From the NCBI GenBank assembly GCA_016716765.1, contig JADJVA010000006.1:186001-250000 (forward strand): a stretch of 64,000 bases of DNA. Reading direction: 5' to 3'. Below, piece by piece: positions 17,732-26,603 of the stretch. Position numbers and translations under genes: made by a program. The notes below the pieces were generated by a model. That model did no database searches. It was not told the origin of the DNA and worked only from the letters and a program-made list of their open reading frames with translations. Source of the DNA: Bdellovibrionales bacterium. Lineage in GTDB: Bacteria > Bdellovibrionota > Bdellovibrionia > Bdellovibrionales > UBA1609. Position 1 is the stretch's first letter; every line of letters starts with the position of its first letter.

Positions 17732-19138
17732 ATGCCTGCCAAGTCGTTGGAACTTTCGGTTTTATCTCCATTTAGTCGGGAGATTCTTGAATCTCTGCCT
17801 TATGATACGCCTCAAGAAATTGAAGACTGGCTAGTTCGGGCCCACAAGTTGAGCCGCCAGCCCAGATCTCGGTTGTCGGTTTGTCAGAGAATTTCTATTT
17901 TGGAGAAGGCCCAATCCTTTGTGGAAAAGAAATTTGATCGTATTGTCATGACGGCAACTCTGGAGGGCGGCAAGCCTTTGCGTGATTCCAGAATCGAAAT
18001 TGAGAGGGGGATTCAGGGTATCCGAACAGCCATTGAATCACTTAAATCTATGGGAGGGGAAGAAGTTCCCATGGGACTGACGCCTGCTTCGGAAGGTCGA
18101 TGGGCTTTTACCAGACGAGAACCAGTAGGAATTGTTCTTGCTGTCAGCGCATTTAATCACCCCTTCAATCTTATCATTCATCAAGTCATTCCTGCGGTTG
18201 CGGTTGGTTGCCCCGTATTGGTTAAGCCCGCGAGGCAAACGCCCTTGAGTTGTCGTCGTCTCATCGAAATTCTTTACGACGCCGGCTTGCCTGAGGAATG
18301 GTGTCGGATGGTTATTTGTGATCATCAAATGACAGAGAACTTAGTGAAAGATCAGCGCCTGTCTCACTTTAATTTTATAGGATCTGCCGAAGTGGGTTGG
18401 AGATTACGGAGTTTATTGGCGCCTGGGGTAACGAGCACCCTTGAGCACGGTGGGGCCGCTCCTGTTATTATATGTGAAGATATCAAATTTGATGAAGCGA
18501 TTCCCCTTCTTTTGAAAGGCGGATTCTATCACGCAGGTCAAGTTTGTGTGTCGGTCCAGAGAATTTTCGTTCATGAAAGCAAGGCCCGGAATTTCGCCGA
18601 ACAACTTGCGAGAGGTGCAAAAAATCTTAAAGTCGGTGACCCCTTGGATGAAACTACAGAGGTCGGTCCCATGATCGAGCCTAAGGAAGTTCGACGAATT
18701 GATGATTGGGTCAATGAGGCAGTGCAAACGGGGGCCCAACTTCTCGGAGGGGGGCAAGTTCTTGCTCATCACTGTTACTCGCCAACGGTCTTATTTAATC
18801 CCCCCGAGGCCACTCGCATCACTCGCCAGGAGGTCTTTGGCCCTGTCGTTGCGATCTATCCATTTAAAAATATCGAAGAGGCGATTCAGAGAGCCAATCA
18901 TTTGCCCTTTGTTTTCCAGAGCGCCGTTTTTACCGAAAACATTCATCTTGCTTTAAAGTGCTGTCGGGAACTTGATGCTACGACAGTATTGGTGAATGAT
19001 CACACGGCCTTTCGAGTCGACTGGATGCCATTTGGAGGGCGACGCCAGTCAGGTGTCGGAGTCGGAGGGATTCCATATTCGATGAAAGAACTGACTTTTG
19101 AAAAACTTTTGGTATGGAAGTCACCTGAGTTAATGTGA
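17732..19138 (+). CDS. aldehyde dehydrogenase family protein
   Basis: A protein of about 468 residues of the NAD(P)-dependent aldehyde dehydrogenase superfamily. The cofactor-binding region shows NHPFNLIIHQVIPAVAVGCP and VLVKPARQTP; the glycine motif is FIGSAEVGWRL; the general base Glu is in TLEHGGAAP; the nucleophilic Cys is in GQVCVSVQR; and the late motif is EVFGPVVAIYPF. His replaces the usual Leu in the E-x-G-G motif. Overall it resembles the phosphonoacetaldehyde/lactaldehyde group, but the substrate cannot be read from sequence. I use ATG 17732 because GGAAGGAG lies directly upstream, not the TTG at 17717. No obvious pathway neighbours. Confidence 0.92.
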   Translation: MPAKSLELSVLSPFSREILESLPYDTPQEIEDWLVRAHKLSRQPRSRLSVCQRISILEKAQSFVEKKFDRIVMTATLEGGKPLRDSRIEIERGIQGIRTAIESLKSMGGEEVPMGLTPASEGRWAFTRREPVGIVLAVSAFNHPFNLIIHQVIPAVAVGCPVLVKPARQTPLSCRRLIEILYDAGLPEEWCRMVICDHQMTENLVKDQRLSHFNFIGSAEVGWRLRSLLAPGVTSTLEHGGAAPVIICEDIKFDEAIPLLLKGGFYHAGQVCVSVQRIFVHESKARNFAEQLARGAKNLKVGDPLDETTEVGPMIEPKEVRRIDDWVNEAVQTGAQLLGGGQVLAHHCYSPTVLFNPPEATRITRQEVFGPVVAIYPFKNIEEAIQRANHLPFVFQSAVFTENIHLALKCCRELDATTVLVNDHTAFRVDWMPFGGRRQSGVGVGGIPYSMKELTFEKLLVWKSPELM

Positions 19139-19187
19139 TTCTATGTTAATGTGCTTCTATAAACCTGAAGCAAGACGGAGAGAAGAA

Positions 19188-19592
19188 ATGAACACATATC
19201 TGATTGCACTTCTAACGGTGATTGGCGCCCTCGTGACAACGGGTTGCCAATCGATTTCTCATCGCAGAGCGGCTGACCCAGAAGTGGCGATCCGTCATTT
19301 TGAAGCAAATCTTGCTCCTGCTAAAAAATGTGCCGATGATCTTGTGAAAAAGAAAAAAGACAGAGAGGGCGAGATCTCTGTTCAGTGGACGGTGAACGAC
19401 AAAGGTGAGGTTTTGAACCCCCTCGTGGCGCAGAACACGTTTGGAGATCTTGCTGTTGGCGATTGTTTTTTGAGTTTGCTGCATCGCCTTAAATTTCCGC
19501 CTACTCAAATTTTTACAAAAACCACAGTGACCTACGCATTCCGGTGGACGAGTCTTGTTGAGAGAGCTTTGCCTCCAGCAAAGTCCCCTTAA
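19188..19592 (+). CDS. lipoprotein with AgmX/PglI-type C-terminal domain
   Basis: About 134 residues. The start at ATG 19188 has GGAGAGAAG upstream. A lipoprotein signal ends in LVTTGC (lipidated Cys20). The rest, with ISVQWTVNDKGEV and CFLSLLHRLKFP, resembles the TonB-like AgmX/PglI C-terminal domain found in Myxococcus and Bdellovibrio proteins: one conserved Cys pair and an F-P before a final strand. The role is probably in envelope complexes; not known here. It follows the aldehyde dehydrogenase by 49 bases and is followed by a terminator. Confidence 0.75.
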   Translation: MNTYLIALLTVIGALVTTGCQSISHRRAADPEVAIRHFEANLAPAKKCADDLVKKKKDREGEISVQWTVNDKGEVLNPLVAQNTFGDLAVGDCFLSLLHRLKFPPTQIFTKTTVTYAFRWTSLVERALPPAKSP

Positions 19593-19624
19593 TCATTTTA
19601 TTTAGTTGAAAAAAATTCCCGAGG

Positions 19625-19649
19625 AAATTTGCTTCAAGCGAATTTTTTT
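19625..19649 (+). terminator. probable rho-independent terminator
   Basis: AAATTTGCTT pairs with AAGCGAATTT (one wobble pair) followed by a T-run. It lies 33 bases after the AgmX-type lipoprotein gene. Confidence 0.65.
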
Positions 19650-19749
19650 AAGTTATCTTTTGAATAATACCCAAAATAGGACTAGTTACTGGGGCGTTTC
19701 TTAGATTCTTTATTTGCCTATTTGTTTGTGCCACTTGATGGAGGAGAAA

Positions 19750-21069
19750 ATGGTATTGTTGATGCCTGCAAAAATGGAACGAAGTTCATTTCTAGTGAGA
19801 GCTTGGTCTCTTGTATTGGTTTCTATTTTGACATTTGGGTGGGGGCAGGCTGCCTTCGCAATTATCTTCACGGATGCTGGTAAGGATCAAGAAGCGGCTT
19901 ATGCTGATCCTGGTGACACAGATACAAACCCGGAGCTGCAGGTCATTGACGGTATAGGCGCATTGGCAGAGGGAGACGGGAAGCTTGTAGAGTCGCAACC
20001 TATCGAGGTTGAAGGAGAAAAGATCCAAGTGGCTAAGCCCACAAAGGAGTTTGCCCTATTTTTAGATGGGCTTGGGGACATTTTCGCAAAATATGGGCCA
20101 GTTGGGGTTGTTCAGCAAATTGAATTGGCCTTGGCACAGAACAAAAAATTACAAGGCCTAATAAAGTTGACCCAAGCTGATGGGAAATACACTGTGACGG
20201 TAAGAGTTCACCCAAATGCCGTTGAATCAGTTACTTATCTCAATCAGAGATTTGTTGAAATGGGCTTGAATAACTTGGTGTTTGCCGCTTCTGAGGATAC
20301 TAACATGGAGGACCCAACGGCCCTCCCAAGAGATAAGATTAAAATGGTCCAGCCCCTTCGTATTGGATTGGGTGTTGGAGTGGCTTTAGCAGCAGCCACC
20401 TTGAGTTTGCCCAGCTTGGATATCCCCGCGAGGGAATTTCTCATTGCCGGGGTTCCAGCTGTGTCTGTGGGGGTGGCTTCAGCAGCTTTGGAGTACCAGT
20501 TTGCTGCCAGAGGAATGAACAGATTTTGGAACAAATTCTTCAGTGGTGGACCCGTTATCGGTCGAATAAAAAATATTGGAGTTAATTTTGCCTACGGAAT
20601 GATTCTTTATGGAGCAGGAATGGGAGCTTCGCAACTTCCCACTTTATGGGGTGGACAACCAATTCCTGTTGATGGACAGCTGGCTTTGACGGCCGCAGTG
20701 ATTCAGGCGGCGATTCAAGGTGTCTGGTACAACGCGGTCATGGGACAATTTCAGACTGATATTGGGCTTCAACAGAGGCAAGGCAAGCTAAAGGCACCTC
20801 GTAGGTATGTCCTTGAAACCTTTGGCGTGGTCATCAATAACTCCGGTCGTGTTCTTGGTTGGATTATCCCTGGCAATCTTGGCACATACGCACAGATGGC
20901 ATTCTTTTTTCTTCAAACTCTTCCCAAAGCTGCCCAGACCTATGTCTACGATAAGGCCACTGATGCACGAATCTATAGAGAGATTCACAGTGGTGAGGAA
21001 AAACCGACTCGAAGTCGGTGGCAGAGGTTAGTTCGAAGCTGTGCCAGGATGGTCAATCCGGGACATTGA
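19750..21069 (+). CDS. exported multi-pass membrane protein, unknown function
   Basis: About 439 residues from the ATG at 19750, chosen for GGAGGAG directly upstream. An N-terminal signal peptide (LVLVSILTFGWG, cleavage after AFA) is followed by an acidic soluble domain to about residue 205, then a hydrophobic half with several potential membrane segments rich in Gly and Ala (for example RIGLGVGVALAAATLSLPSL, AYGMILYGAGMGASQLP, GQLALTAAVIQAAIQGVWY). I do not recognise a family. No operon partner is evident: a terminator precedes it and about 390 bases follow before the next gene. Confidence 0.75.
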   Translation: MVLLMPAKMERSSFLVRAWSLVLVSILTFGWGQAAFAIIFTDAGKDQEAAYADPGDTDTNPELQVIDGIGALAEGDGKLVESQPIEVEGEKIQVAKPTKEFALFLDGLGDIFAKYGPVGVVQQIELALAQNKKLQGLIKLTQADGKYTVTVRVHPNAVESVTYLNQRFVEMGLNNLVFAASEDTNMEDPTALPRDKIKMVQPLRIGLGVGVALAAATLSLPSLDIPAREFLIAGVPAVSVGVASAALEYQFAARGMNRFWNKFFSGGPVIGRIKNIGVNFAYGMILYGAGMGASQLPTLWGGQPIPVDGQLALTAAVIQAAIQGVWYNAVMGQFQTDIGLQQRQGKLKAPRRYVLETFGVVINNSGRVLGWIIPGNLGTYAQMAFFFLQTLPKAAQTYVYDKATDARIYREIHSGEEKPTRSRWQRLVRSCARMVNPGH

Positions 21070-21456
21070 AGTCACAGTTCTTGTCCTTCCAACTTATGCG
21101 CTGTATTTGAGTAACGCGAATACATGCGCATGAGGTTTAAGATTTAAACAAAAAGAGAGAGTTTCAGTGTTGCCCCAACCGTTTGGCCAATCACTGCGCT
21201 TGAGGAGGCGGCACAAATTGTCGCAATCTGGAATGATGAACAGAGGGTCTCTCTCATTTTCAGCCTCGCCTTAGGGCGAGTCTTGAAAAACTGTCTAAAG
21301 TCACGTCACGGCAATCTCGGCAGACTTGTCAATTTTCTATGGAGTGATTTGGATCTGAACGTTTTTCTGTGGTTTTCAATCAAATATCTCGACCTTGGGA
21401 CGGCTCCTTCCTTGCTTTGTAAAGAGTCAACAAAATGACTTTCAAAAGGGGGACGT
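21070..21456. other. intergenic region, no gene seen
   Basis: No convincing coding frame. A small perfect hairpin (CTCGCC-TTAG-GGCGAG, 21265-21280) could terminate the upstream transcript weakly; it lacks a T-run. The rest presumably contains the promoter of the lipoprotein gene at 21457. Confidence 0.5.
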
Positions 21457-22137
21457 GTGGGATTGACAAAACGGATCATAATCACTCAGGCAGTTTTATT
21501 TTCATTAGGTCTTATGACGATGGCTTGCCAGCAAGATTTTCAGGAAAGAACGGCAGTTGGTTCGGATCAGACATCACTAGGTGATAACTCACCGGAGAGC
21601 GAACTTCCAGCTAAGGTGAATCAAGTCAGTGTCGTTGCAGACCTCACTGAAACTGCACTCTCCGATGCCACTCTCCAGATAGAGAGTCTCGTGGATTCAA
21701 GGGGCAGTCTTCTTGGCTTGAATCTCTCTTCTGACAGGACAGGAGCTCAGAGTGCTCTTGATGTACTCAAGAAATTGCAGGAAGCCTTTGATAGGGTTTT
21801 GGCTTTTCTCGATCAGGTTACAGAAAGACTTGATGAAGCTAGGGCCAAGCTGGACGAGGCGAAAGAGTGGTTGGATCCTACAAATCCCGCGCACGCAAAA
21901 CTCATTGAAAAGCTGGATAAATTGATCGCCCGCTTGGAACTCATCGAAAATCGCATCGATGCTCTTCTGGGGCAGATTGTTCAGAGAGTTGATGCTGTGG
22001 TTGCAAGTCTTGATCAATACAAAGCAAAATTGAATCCTTTGAATCCAGTTCATGTTGTTGTGCTCGTATATGTTGATCAGGTCAGGGGCAAACTAATGGA
22101 TTTTAGACAGAAAATCGCAGACGTTATTGCGAACTGA
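21457..22137 (+). CDS. lipoprotein with helical coiled-coil domain
   Basis: A 226-residue protein. The GTG start has AAAAGGGGG upstream. The signal ends in LMTMAC (Cys24). From residue about 95 to the end the sequence is helical with heptad-like spacing (VTERLDEARAKLDEAKEWLD and similar), including a pair of similar segments containing LDPTNPAHAKL and LNPLNPVHVVV, so an internal duplication is likely. No family is recognised. Likely anchored in the outer or inner membrane facing the periplasm. Confidence 0.75.
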   Translation: MGLTKRIIITQAVLFSLGLMTMACQQDFQERTAVGSDQTSLGDNSPESELPAKVNQVSVVADLTETALSDATLQIESLVDSRGSLLGLNLSSDRTGAQSALDVLKKLQEAFDRVLAFLDQVTERLDEARAKLDEAKEWLDPTNPAHAKLIEKLDKLIARLELIENRIDALLGQIVQRVDAVVASLDQYKAKLNPLNPVHVVVLVYVDQVRGKLMDFRQKIADVIAN

Positions 22138-22155
22138 TTCAAGATAGATATCTCT

Positions 22156-22185
22156 CCTTTGCGGGTGGAATCTCAACCGCAAAGG
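22156..22185 (+). terminator. hairpin after the coiled-coil lipoprotein gene
   Basis: Perfect 9-bp stem CCTTTGCGG / CCGCAAAGG with a 12-base loop, 18 bases after the stop codon. The T-run is short (AATTT), so termination may be weak. Confidence 0.55.
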
Positions 22186-22229
22186 AATTTAATGTGGCCC
22201 ACGTGATTGTTGTTCCCATCTCCAAAAAT

Positions 22230-22308
22230 CCACCGAAGGCTTGCGGGCTAACCGCTGCATTAAAATCTAGATTTTCTAGCCAACATTCTCGTGGGCCAGT
22301 TTAAACCT
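22230..22308. repeat. left arm of imperfect inverted repeat
   Basis: This segment is an imperfect reverse complement of 22684-22763. The outer end CACCGAAGGCTTGCGGGC and the inner end CTCGTGGGCCAGTTTA are well conserved between the arms; the middle has diverged. The two arms flank the small lipoprotein gene at 22370. Confidence 0.75.
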
Positions 22309-22369
22309 TTATTGACTTCTCTTTTCAGAATCAACCAAAATCAATGGGAGAAGGAATGGGGGCTATCTC

Positions 22370-22669
22370 ATGTCAAAATCCATATTGTATTTGGTTATTG
22401 TGATGTTTTTTTTGACCGGTTGTGCAGGAATGAAGCTCATTCATCCTAATGATGAAAATAAAAACAACGGGACGAAAGCGCTCGATCTCTCTGAAGGCCG
22501 GCTTAAAATCGTTTCCACCTACACTTGTAAACTCCAGTCCATGGGCCATCGGGTGTCTGCTATCGGAAAGACCGAAAAAGAGGCTCGCGCAGAAGTCTTA
22601 GAAAAATGTCACGACAAGACCTTGGTTTCATTTTGTAAGGAAGATAAGATCACTTGCACTCAAAATTAG
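22370..22669 (+). CDS. small lipoprotein
   Basis: A 99-residue protein with a classical lipoprotein signal (LVIVMFFLTGC, Cys18). The mature part contains four further cysteines, two of them near the C-terminus (FCKEDKITC), and a stretch TEKEARAEVLEKC that resembles small periplasmic domains. Not recognised as a named family. The gene is enclosed by the inverted repeats at 22230-22308 and 22684-22763, which may mark it as a mobile or duplicated cassette. Confidence 0.75.
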   Translation: MSKSILYLVIVMFFLTGCAGMKLIHPNDENKNNGTKALDLSEGRLKIVSTYTCKLQSMGHRVSAIGKTEKEARAEVLEKCHDKTLVSFCKEDKITCTQN

Positions 22670-23041
22670 GCTGAGAGTTAATTTTTATAAACTGGCCAAC
22701 GAGGATTCCGCCTGGGATTTAAAATCTCCTAACCAACATGCCCGCAAGCCTTCGGTGAATTTGTTGTATCCAAGACAGAGGGAGTTTGCTGAACCAAATC
22801 TCAGGGGTTCAGGATCGAGTTCGGCTTGGTGCAGTGTTCACAATGTGAGCGATGCTGCTGGACGTGACCAGCAAATGAAAGTATCACAAGAATAAAACGC
22901 AACATGGCTTTTGACATCAGAGTCCACCATTCCTTAATAATTCGATAGGCTCTCTCTAGGACCTACAAAACTTTTATGCCGGCACATAAGTAGGCCAGGT
23001 CCCTATATTCGGCCCAAGAACTAGAATTTGCTGGGAACCTT
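22670..23041. other. intergenic region between convergent genes
   Basis: Contains the right arm of the inverted repeat. The remaining 280 bases show no gene that I can support. Confidence 0.5.
22684..22763. repeat. right arm of imperfect inverted repeat
   Basis: Reverse-complement partner of 22230-22308: AAACTGGCCAACGAGG pairs with the inner end and GCCCGCAAGCCTTCGGTG with the outer end. Confidence 0.75.
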
Positions 23042-24007
23042 TCAAAAAACAGCCTCCGCGTTAAAGACGATTCCCGTCTCGGCCCGAAAATTTTGTAACC
23101 GTGGGTAGGACTGATATGGACTGATTGAAATGTCAATCCAATCTTCGAAGATATGTTGGCGATAGACCGAGGTGATCGTGAAGGCATTGACCCACCAAGG
23201 GGCAGTTCCCACCGCCGCAGTGAAGGACAATGAGATGGCTTTATTAGGTGAAATGGTATAGGCAAGCGAAGGCCCGAGATTGCTTTCGAAATCGCGCGCA
23301 GTAAGGAGCCAGTTAAACGAATTTCCGAACTGAAACAGCAGACAATCCGTGAGTGAATAAGAAGAGACTATCGAAAGCGCACTTTCCCATTGCCTTGGCA
23401 TCGACCAACGAACGTCGAAGACCAGGTGGTGCAGGAAGTTGCCCCATTCGATGTCTTTGGTGGTTTTGAGCCGTCCGTCAAAAAAATTGTTGCGGTCAAG
23501 ACGATACCGTTGCTCAAACGCGGGCCTCCAAGGGTCACGAATCCCGGGTTCATCGGAAGCGTTCTCGTCTTCTTCTATCTCGGTTCTCTCGATCAATTCG
23601 CTGTTGTCTTTTTCCTCGCTCTTCTCGACGGTGAAGGACTCCGTTTGCTTTGGACGTATAAAGTTGCGCACCTTGCCTTTTTTTCGTTTCATCCACCGGT
23701 TGGCCTGGGCTGACCAATTTTGAAAGGTTGCCGGTCTTAGCATGAGTCGCATGTTGTAAGAAGTTTCGCTAGGGGAACCGTCCAAAATTGCGTACCGACC
23801 CGAAAGGCGGAGTGTTGAAAACTGGCGATTTTCATCCCTTCGTTGGGTACCGAAGAGATCATCAATCATATCCGTCAATCGGCGAACCTTGGATGTCGCT
23901 TTGCGCCTCAGCAAGGGCTTCTGTGCCTCCTGCTTCGCTTGTTCTTCCGCAATTGCGATTGTGGTGGAAAACAATAAAAATATCGTAAAAATCGCAGAGG
24001 TTTTCAT
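23042..24007 (-). CDS. exported protein, probably an outer-membrane beta-barrel
   Basis: A 321-residue protein with an N-terminal signal peptide (FTIFLLFSTTIAIA, cleavage before EEQ). A highly charged segment with basic and Glu-rich stretches (about residues 22-160) is followed by a region of alternating amphipathic strands (YRLDRNNFFDGRLK, LVFDVRWSMPRQWESALSI, ISLSFTAAVG) ending in Phe, as is usual for outer-membrane barrels. I do not recognise a family. No strong ribosome binding site is visible in front of ATG 24007. Convergent with the small lipoprotein gene. Confidence 0.65.
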   Translation of the reverse strand: MKTSAIFTIFLLFSTTIAIAEEQAKQEAQKPLLRRKATSKVRRLTDMIDDLFGTQRRDENRQFSTLRLSGRYAILDGSPSETSYNMRLMLRPATFQNWSAQANRWMKRKKGKVRNFIRPKQTESFTVEKSEEKDNSELIERTEIEEDENASDEPGIRDPWRPAFEQRYRLDRNNFFDGRLKTTKDIEWGNFLHHLVFDVRWSMPRQWESALSIVSSYSLTDCLLFQFGNSFNWLLTARDFESNLGPSLAYTISPNKAISLSFTAAVGTAPWWVNAFTITSVYRQHIFEDWIDISISPYQSYPRLQNFRAETGIVFNAEAVF

Positions 24008-24458
24008 GAGAGAACTGAACCTTTTCAGACTGTTAATTTCAGTGTAGGTATCCCTCGGCAGCGCAGAATGTCAATTGCCAAATGAGAGGAGAGTAGAACC
24101 AATTTTTATTTTGGTAGGTCGGATTTTTTAAATTTCAAAAGGCGACGCTCAATCGTGCAATGGTGTCGCTCTAAAATGTGACGTTGTGCTTTGACAGTTT
24201 CAGGAGCTCCGAAATCTCACTTTGATCCAATTTATTAAGTTTCTATTGAAGGAGCATTTTTGAGAGATATTTTTTAGACACTTTGAGGAGGATAGACAGG
24301 TTCAAGTCCTTGCTTAGAGGCATTGCTTAGATCTGCTTGGTCTTGAGTTTGCAGTTCTATGAATATCTAACGACAGGGACAGGCACAGAGATAGGCAAAA
24401 AAGTGATTGGTTTGCCAGCGCCTCATTTGGAGAGGCTTGGCAGGGGTGGGAGAAGGAA
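24008..24458. other. divergent intergenic region upstream of VWA operon
   Basis: About 450 bases without a gene. It holds a candidate sigma-54 promoter at 24338-24353. A purine-rich ribosome binding site (GGGAGAAGGAAG) sits right before the GTG at 24459. Confidence 0.5.
24338..24353 (+). promoter_or_regulatory. candidate sigma-54 promoter of VWA operon
   Basis: TGGTCT-TGAGT-TTGCA: the GG and GC dinucleotides have the required spacing of ten bases, but the -24 element is only partly consensus (TGGCAC). One or two such matches are expected by chance in a window of this size. It lies 105 bases upstream of the first VWA gene. Confidence 0.35.
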
Positions 24459-26603
24459 GTGTCGCAGGACCTCTATTATTCAAGACAGTATCGGGTGACT
24501 GGCCTCGTGGTCATTGTCATCACGTCTCTATTATTTGTGACTCAACAGTGCTCCGACGTTCGCCTTCATTCACTCGCCTATAACTATGAAAGCGATTTTG
24601 AGAGTAACGGTCATCCCTATCGCCTCTCTCCGCCTTCCGATTACGAGCAGTATCGACGATATGTGATCATGGTTGATATGTCGCGCTCAATGCTTTCTGG
24701 TCCCTGCCCTTTCGACGTTGGTGTCTCACCAACTTTCCATACCGATTCCTACTATCGTCCCTATGATCCAAACAAAGATACAGGTGCTGACATCAATGAT
24801 GGGCGAGGTGCCGCCCGCGGTTGTTATGTTGATCCAAACTTACCTGTGCAGGCGGGTGCTCAAATTATTCCCCGACCCTATGAGGTAGGTCAGCAATATG
24901 GAACCTTCATCGGCAGCGATTTTGAGGCTTATCGCTTTCAAATCCTCGAGAAGTGGATAGCTCAATTGCGACAGGGGCTCACGCCACGAGCTCAACGCAA
25001 TACCAAGATTATGGTGATTCCGATATCTGGTGGAACCGCTCAGTTGGCCTTAGACTTGATCGATCCCATCAAACGTCAATTTATTGGTCTTGATGATTTG
25101 GCCTTGGATCAATCGCTCGAGATGATGAAAACCCAAAACCAAAAAAATCAGGATTTGCTTCTTGATAAAACATTGGCTGGTCGATGGATGGATTTGACGA
25201 TGGGAACCAGTGCTCCCGGTCAGGTCTTTACCGATATCTTTACGCGCATGAGTGAGGATATGAAAAATCTGAACGACACAGGAGTGCTCCCTGATACCTC
25301 CTATAAGATTATTTATCTTGGAGATGGACTCATTAATCCCGTTCAAGAAAATGTCAAGGATGTCCTTAAGATCCACAGTCTTTGCGGAAGCAACGAGGCC
25401 TCCGGATTTTGTTCTTCTCTTGTTGCCTCGATGACGCGCTCATGGGGAGATCACAATTTGAATACTGATTCCGCTCTCGATCTCAAGCTTTCACTTATTC
25501 AAGCCTTGCCGAAGTTCTATGGTGCTGGCTTGGTCGAAATTGAGTTTTTACAGATCCAGAAGGAGCGGGTTGAGCAGAGTTATCCAAATGAATCAAACGC
25601 GTTTGTGCGTCTTAAGGAAATCGCTAAAGAACGTCATAGTCGCATTGGTCTTTGGCAAATGAGAGATGGAGTTCCGCCCTTTAACCTGGCAACGACTGCC
25701 GGCGATGTTCGGTTCTTTAAAATGAGTCAAATGTTCATCTTAAATCCCAATGTGCGGTTGGACCTGAATGGTCAGGTGCAGATCGACTCTGATGGTGACG
25801 GCCTCGCCGATGTGGAGGAAGTCAGAAGTGGGCTTAATCCGCTCAAAACCCGGACCAATGGATATTGCCTAGATAGTTTGGTAGCGCGACAGGCCTTTGC
25901 TTCGCGTTGTGAGAGCTTTGCGTCGGGGTCAGCTTGCGATCCTCAATTGGATTCCGATGGCGACGGGCTCAATCAGTGCGATGAAATCGTTCTCGGTACA
26001 GATCCATTTGACTTTGATACGGATGGAGATACCATTCCAGACTTTTTAGAGTGGGTTTATGGCTTCAACCCGTTGGAATTAGATCGAGACCAAGACACCA
26101 ATGGCGATGGCATTCCAAATCTTGTTAATTTTTCGGCAGGTTTGGGACCCAAACTTTATCTCGAGCAGATTCCCTCGGTGCAACGTTCTCATTCCGCTAT
26201 CGATTTTCTGGGTACTGAGCGATTAGAAGATGAACAGCTCGGTGGCGTCGTCGTCGAAAATTACCGGGTCGAGCTCAAGAATATTTTAGCCGCCCCCATC
26301 CCTGTTCTAGATATTGAGAGTCGAGATCTGCTTTATCTCAGTCGGCTCGGGCGGAGTTCTGATAATCTTGGCGCGATTCCCATTCCAGAGCGCCACCAAC
26401 TCCTCAATTGTAGTATTCGTGCGAATTCCAACCGCATTATGGTGTTGGTTCGCTTGGTCGATGAGAATCAACCACAGGTTGTAAATTGGCGGATTCTCAA
26501 ATTCAATATGTCGGATGCCTCAAATGCCAGTGGTGTGCAGTTGGACTTGTCGGCCTTTGAGCAGATGAGAGTGATGGACCTTCACTACGAGGTGGAGGAA
26601 TGA
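24459..26603 (+). CDS. lipoprotein with VWA domain and thrombospondin type 3 repeats
   Basis: A 714-residue protein. The N-terminal hydrophobic segment ends in LLFVTQQC (Cys31), an atypical lipobox shared in style with other genes here. A von Willebrand A domain follows, with the metal site DMSRS at residues 73-77 and IYLGDGLINP later. Residues about 440-565 contain calcium-binding TSP3-type repeats (DSDGDGLADVEEV, DSDGDGLNQCDE, DTDGDTIPDF, DTNGDGIPN). The last 150 residues form a separate domain shared loosely with the next two genes. The stop overlaps the next start (ATGA). Likely a surface adhesin or tip-type protein; binding partner unknown. Confidence 0.85.
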   Translation: MSQDLYYSRQYRVTGLVVIVITSLLFVTQQCSDVRLHSLAYNYESDFESNGHPYRLSPPSDYEQYRRYVIMVDMSRSMLSGPCPFDVGVSPTFHTDSYYRPYDPNKDTGADINDGRGAARGCYVDPNLPVQAGAQIIPRPYEVGQQYGTFIGSDFEAYRFQILEKWIAQLRQGLTPRAQRNTKIMVIPISGGTAQLALDLIDPIKRQFIGLDDLALDQSLEMMKTQNQKNQDLLLDKTLAGRWMDLTMGTSAPGQVFTDIFTRMSEDMKNLNDTGVLPDTSYKIIYLGDGLINPVQENVKDVLKIHSLCGSNEASGFCSSLVASMTRSWGDHNLNTDSALDLKLSLIQALPKFYGAGLVEIEFLQIQKERVEQSYPNESNAFVRLKEIAKERHSRIGLWQMRDGVPPFNLATTAGDVRFFKMSQMFILNPNVRLDLNGQVQIDSDGDGLADVEEVRSGLNPLKTRTNGYCLDSLVARQAFASRCESFASGSACDPQLDSDGDGLNQCDEIVLGTDPFDFDTDGDTIPDFLEWVYGFNPLELDRDQDTNGDGIPNLVNFSAGLGPKLYLEQIPSVQRSHSAIDFLGTERLEDEQLGGVVVENYRVELKNILAAPIPVLDIESRDLLYLSRLGRSSDNLGAIPIPERHQLLNCSIRANSNRIMVLVRLVDENQPQVVNWRILKFNMSDASNASGVQLDLSAFEQMRVMDLHYEVEE

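Noticed and set aside
22230..22763. Integron attC sites around the small lipoprotein gene
   Set aside because: The arms are inverted relative to each other, and the expected GTTRRRY/RYYYAAC core pairs are not exact. No integrase is nearby.
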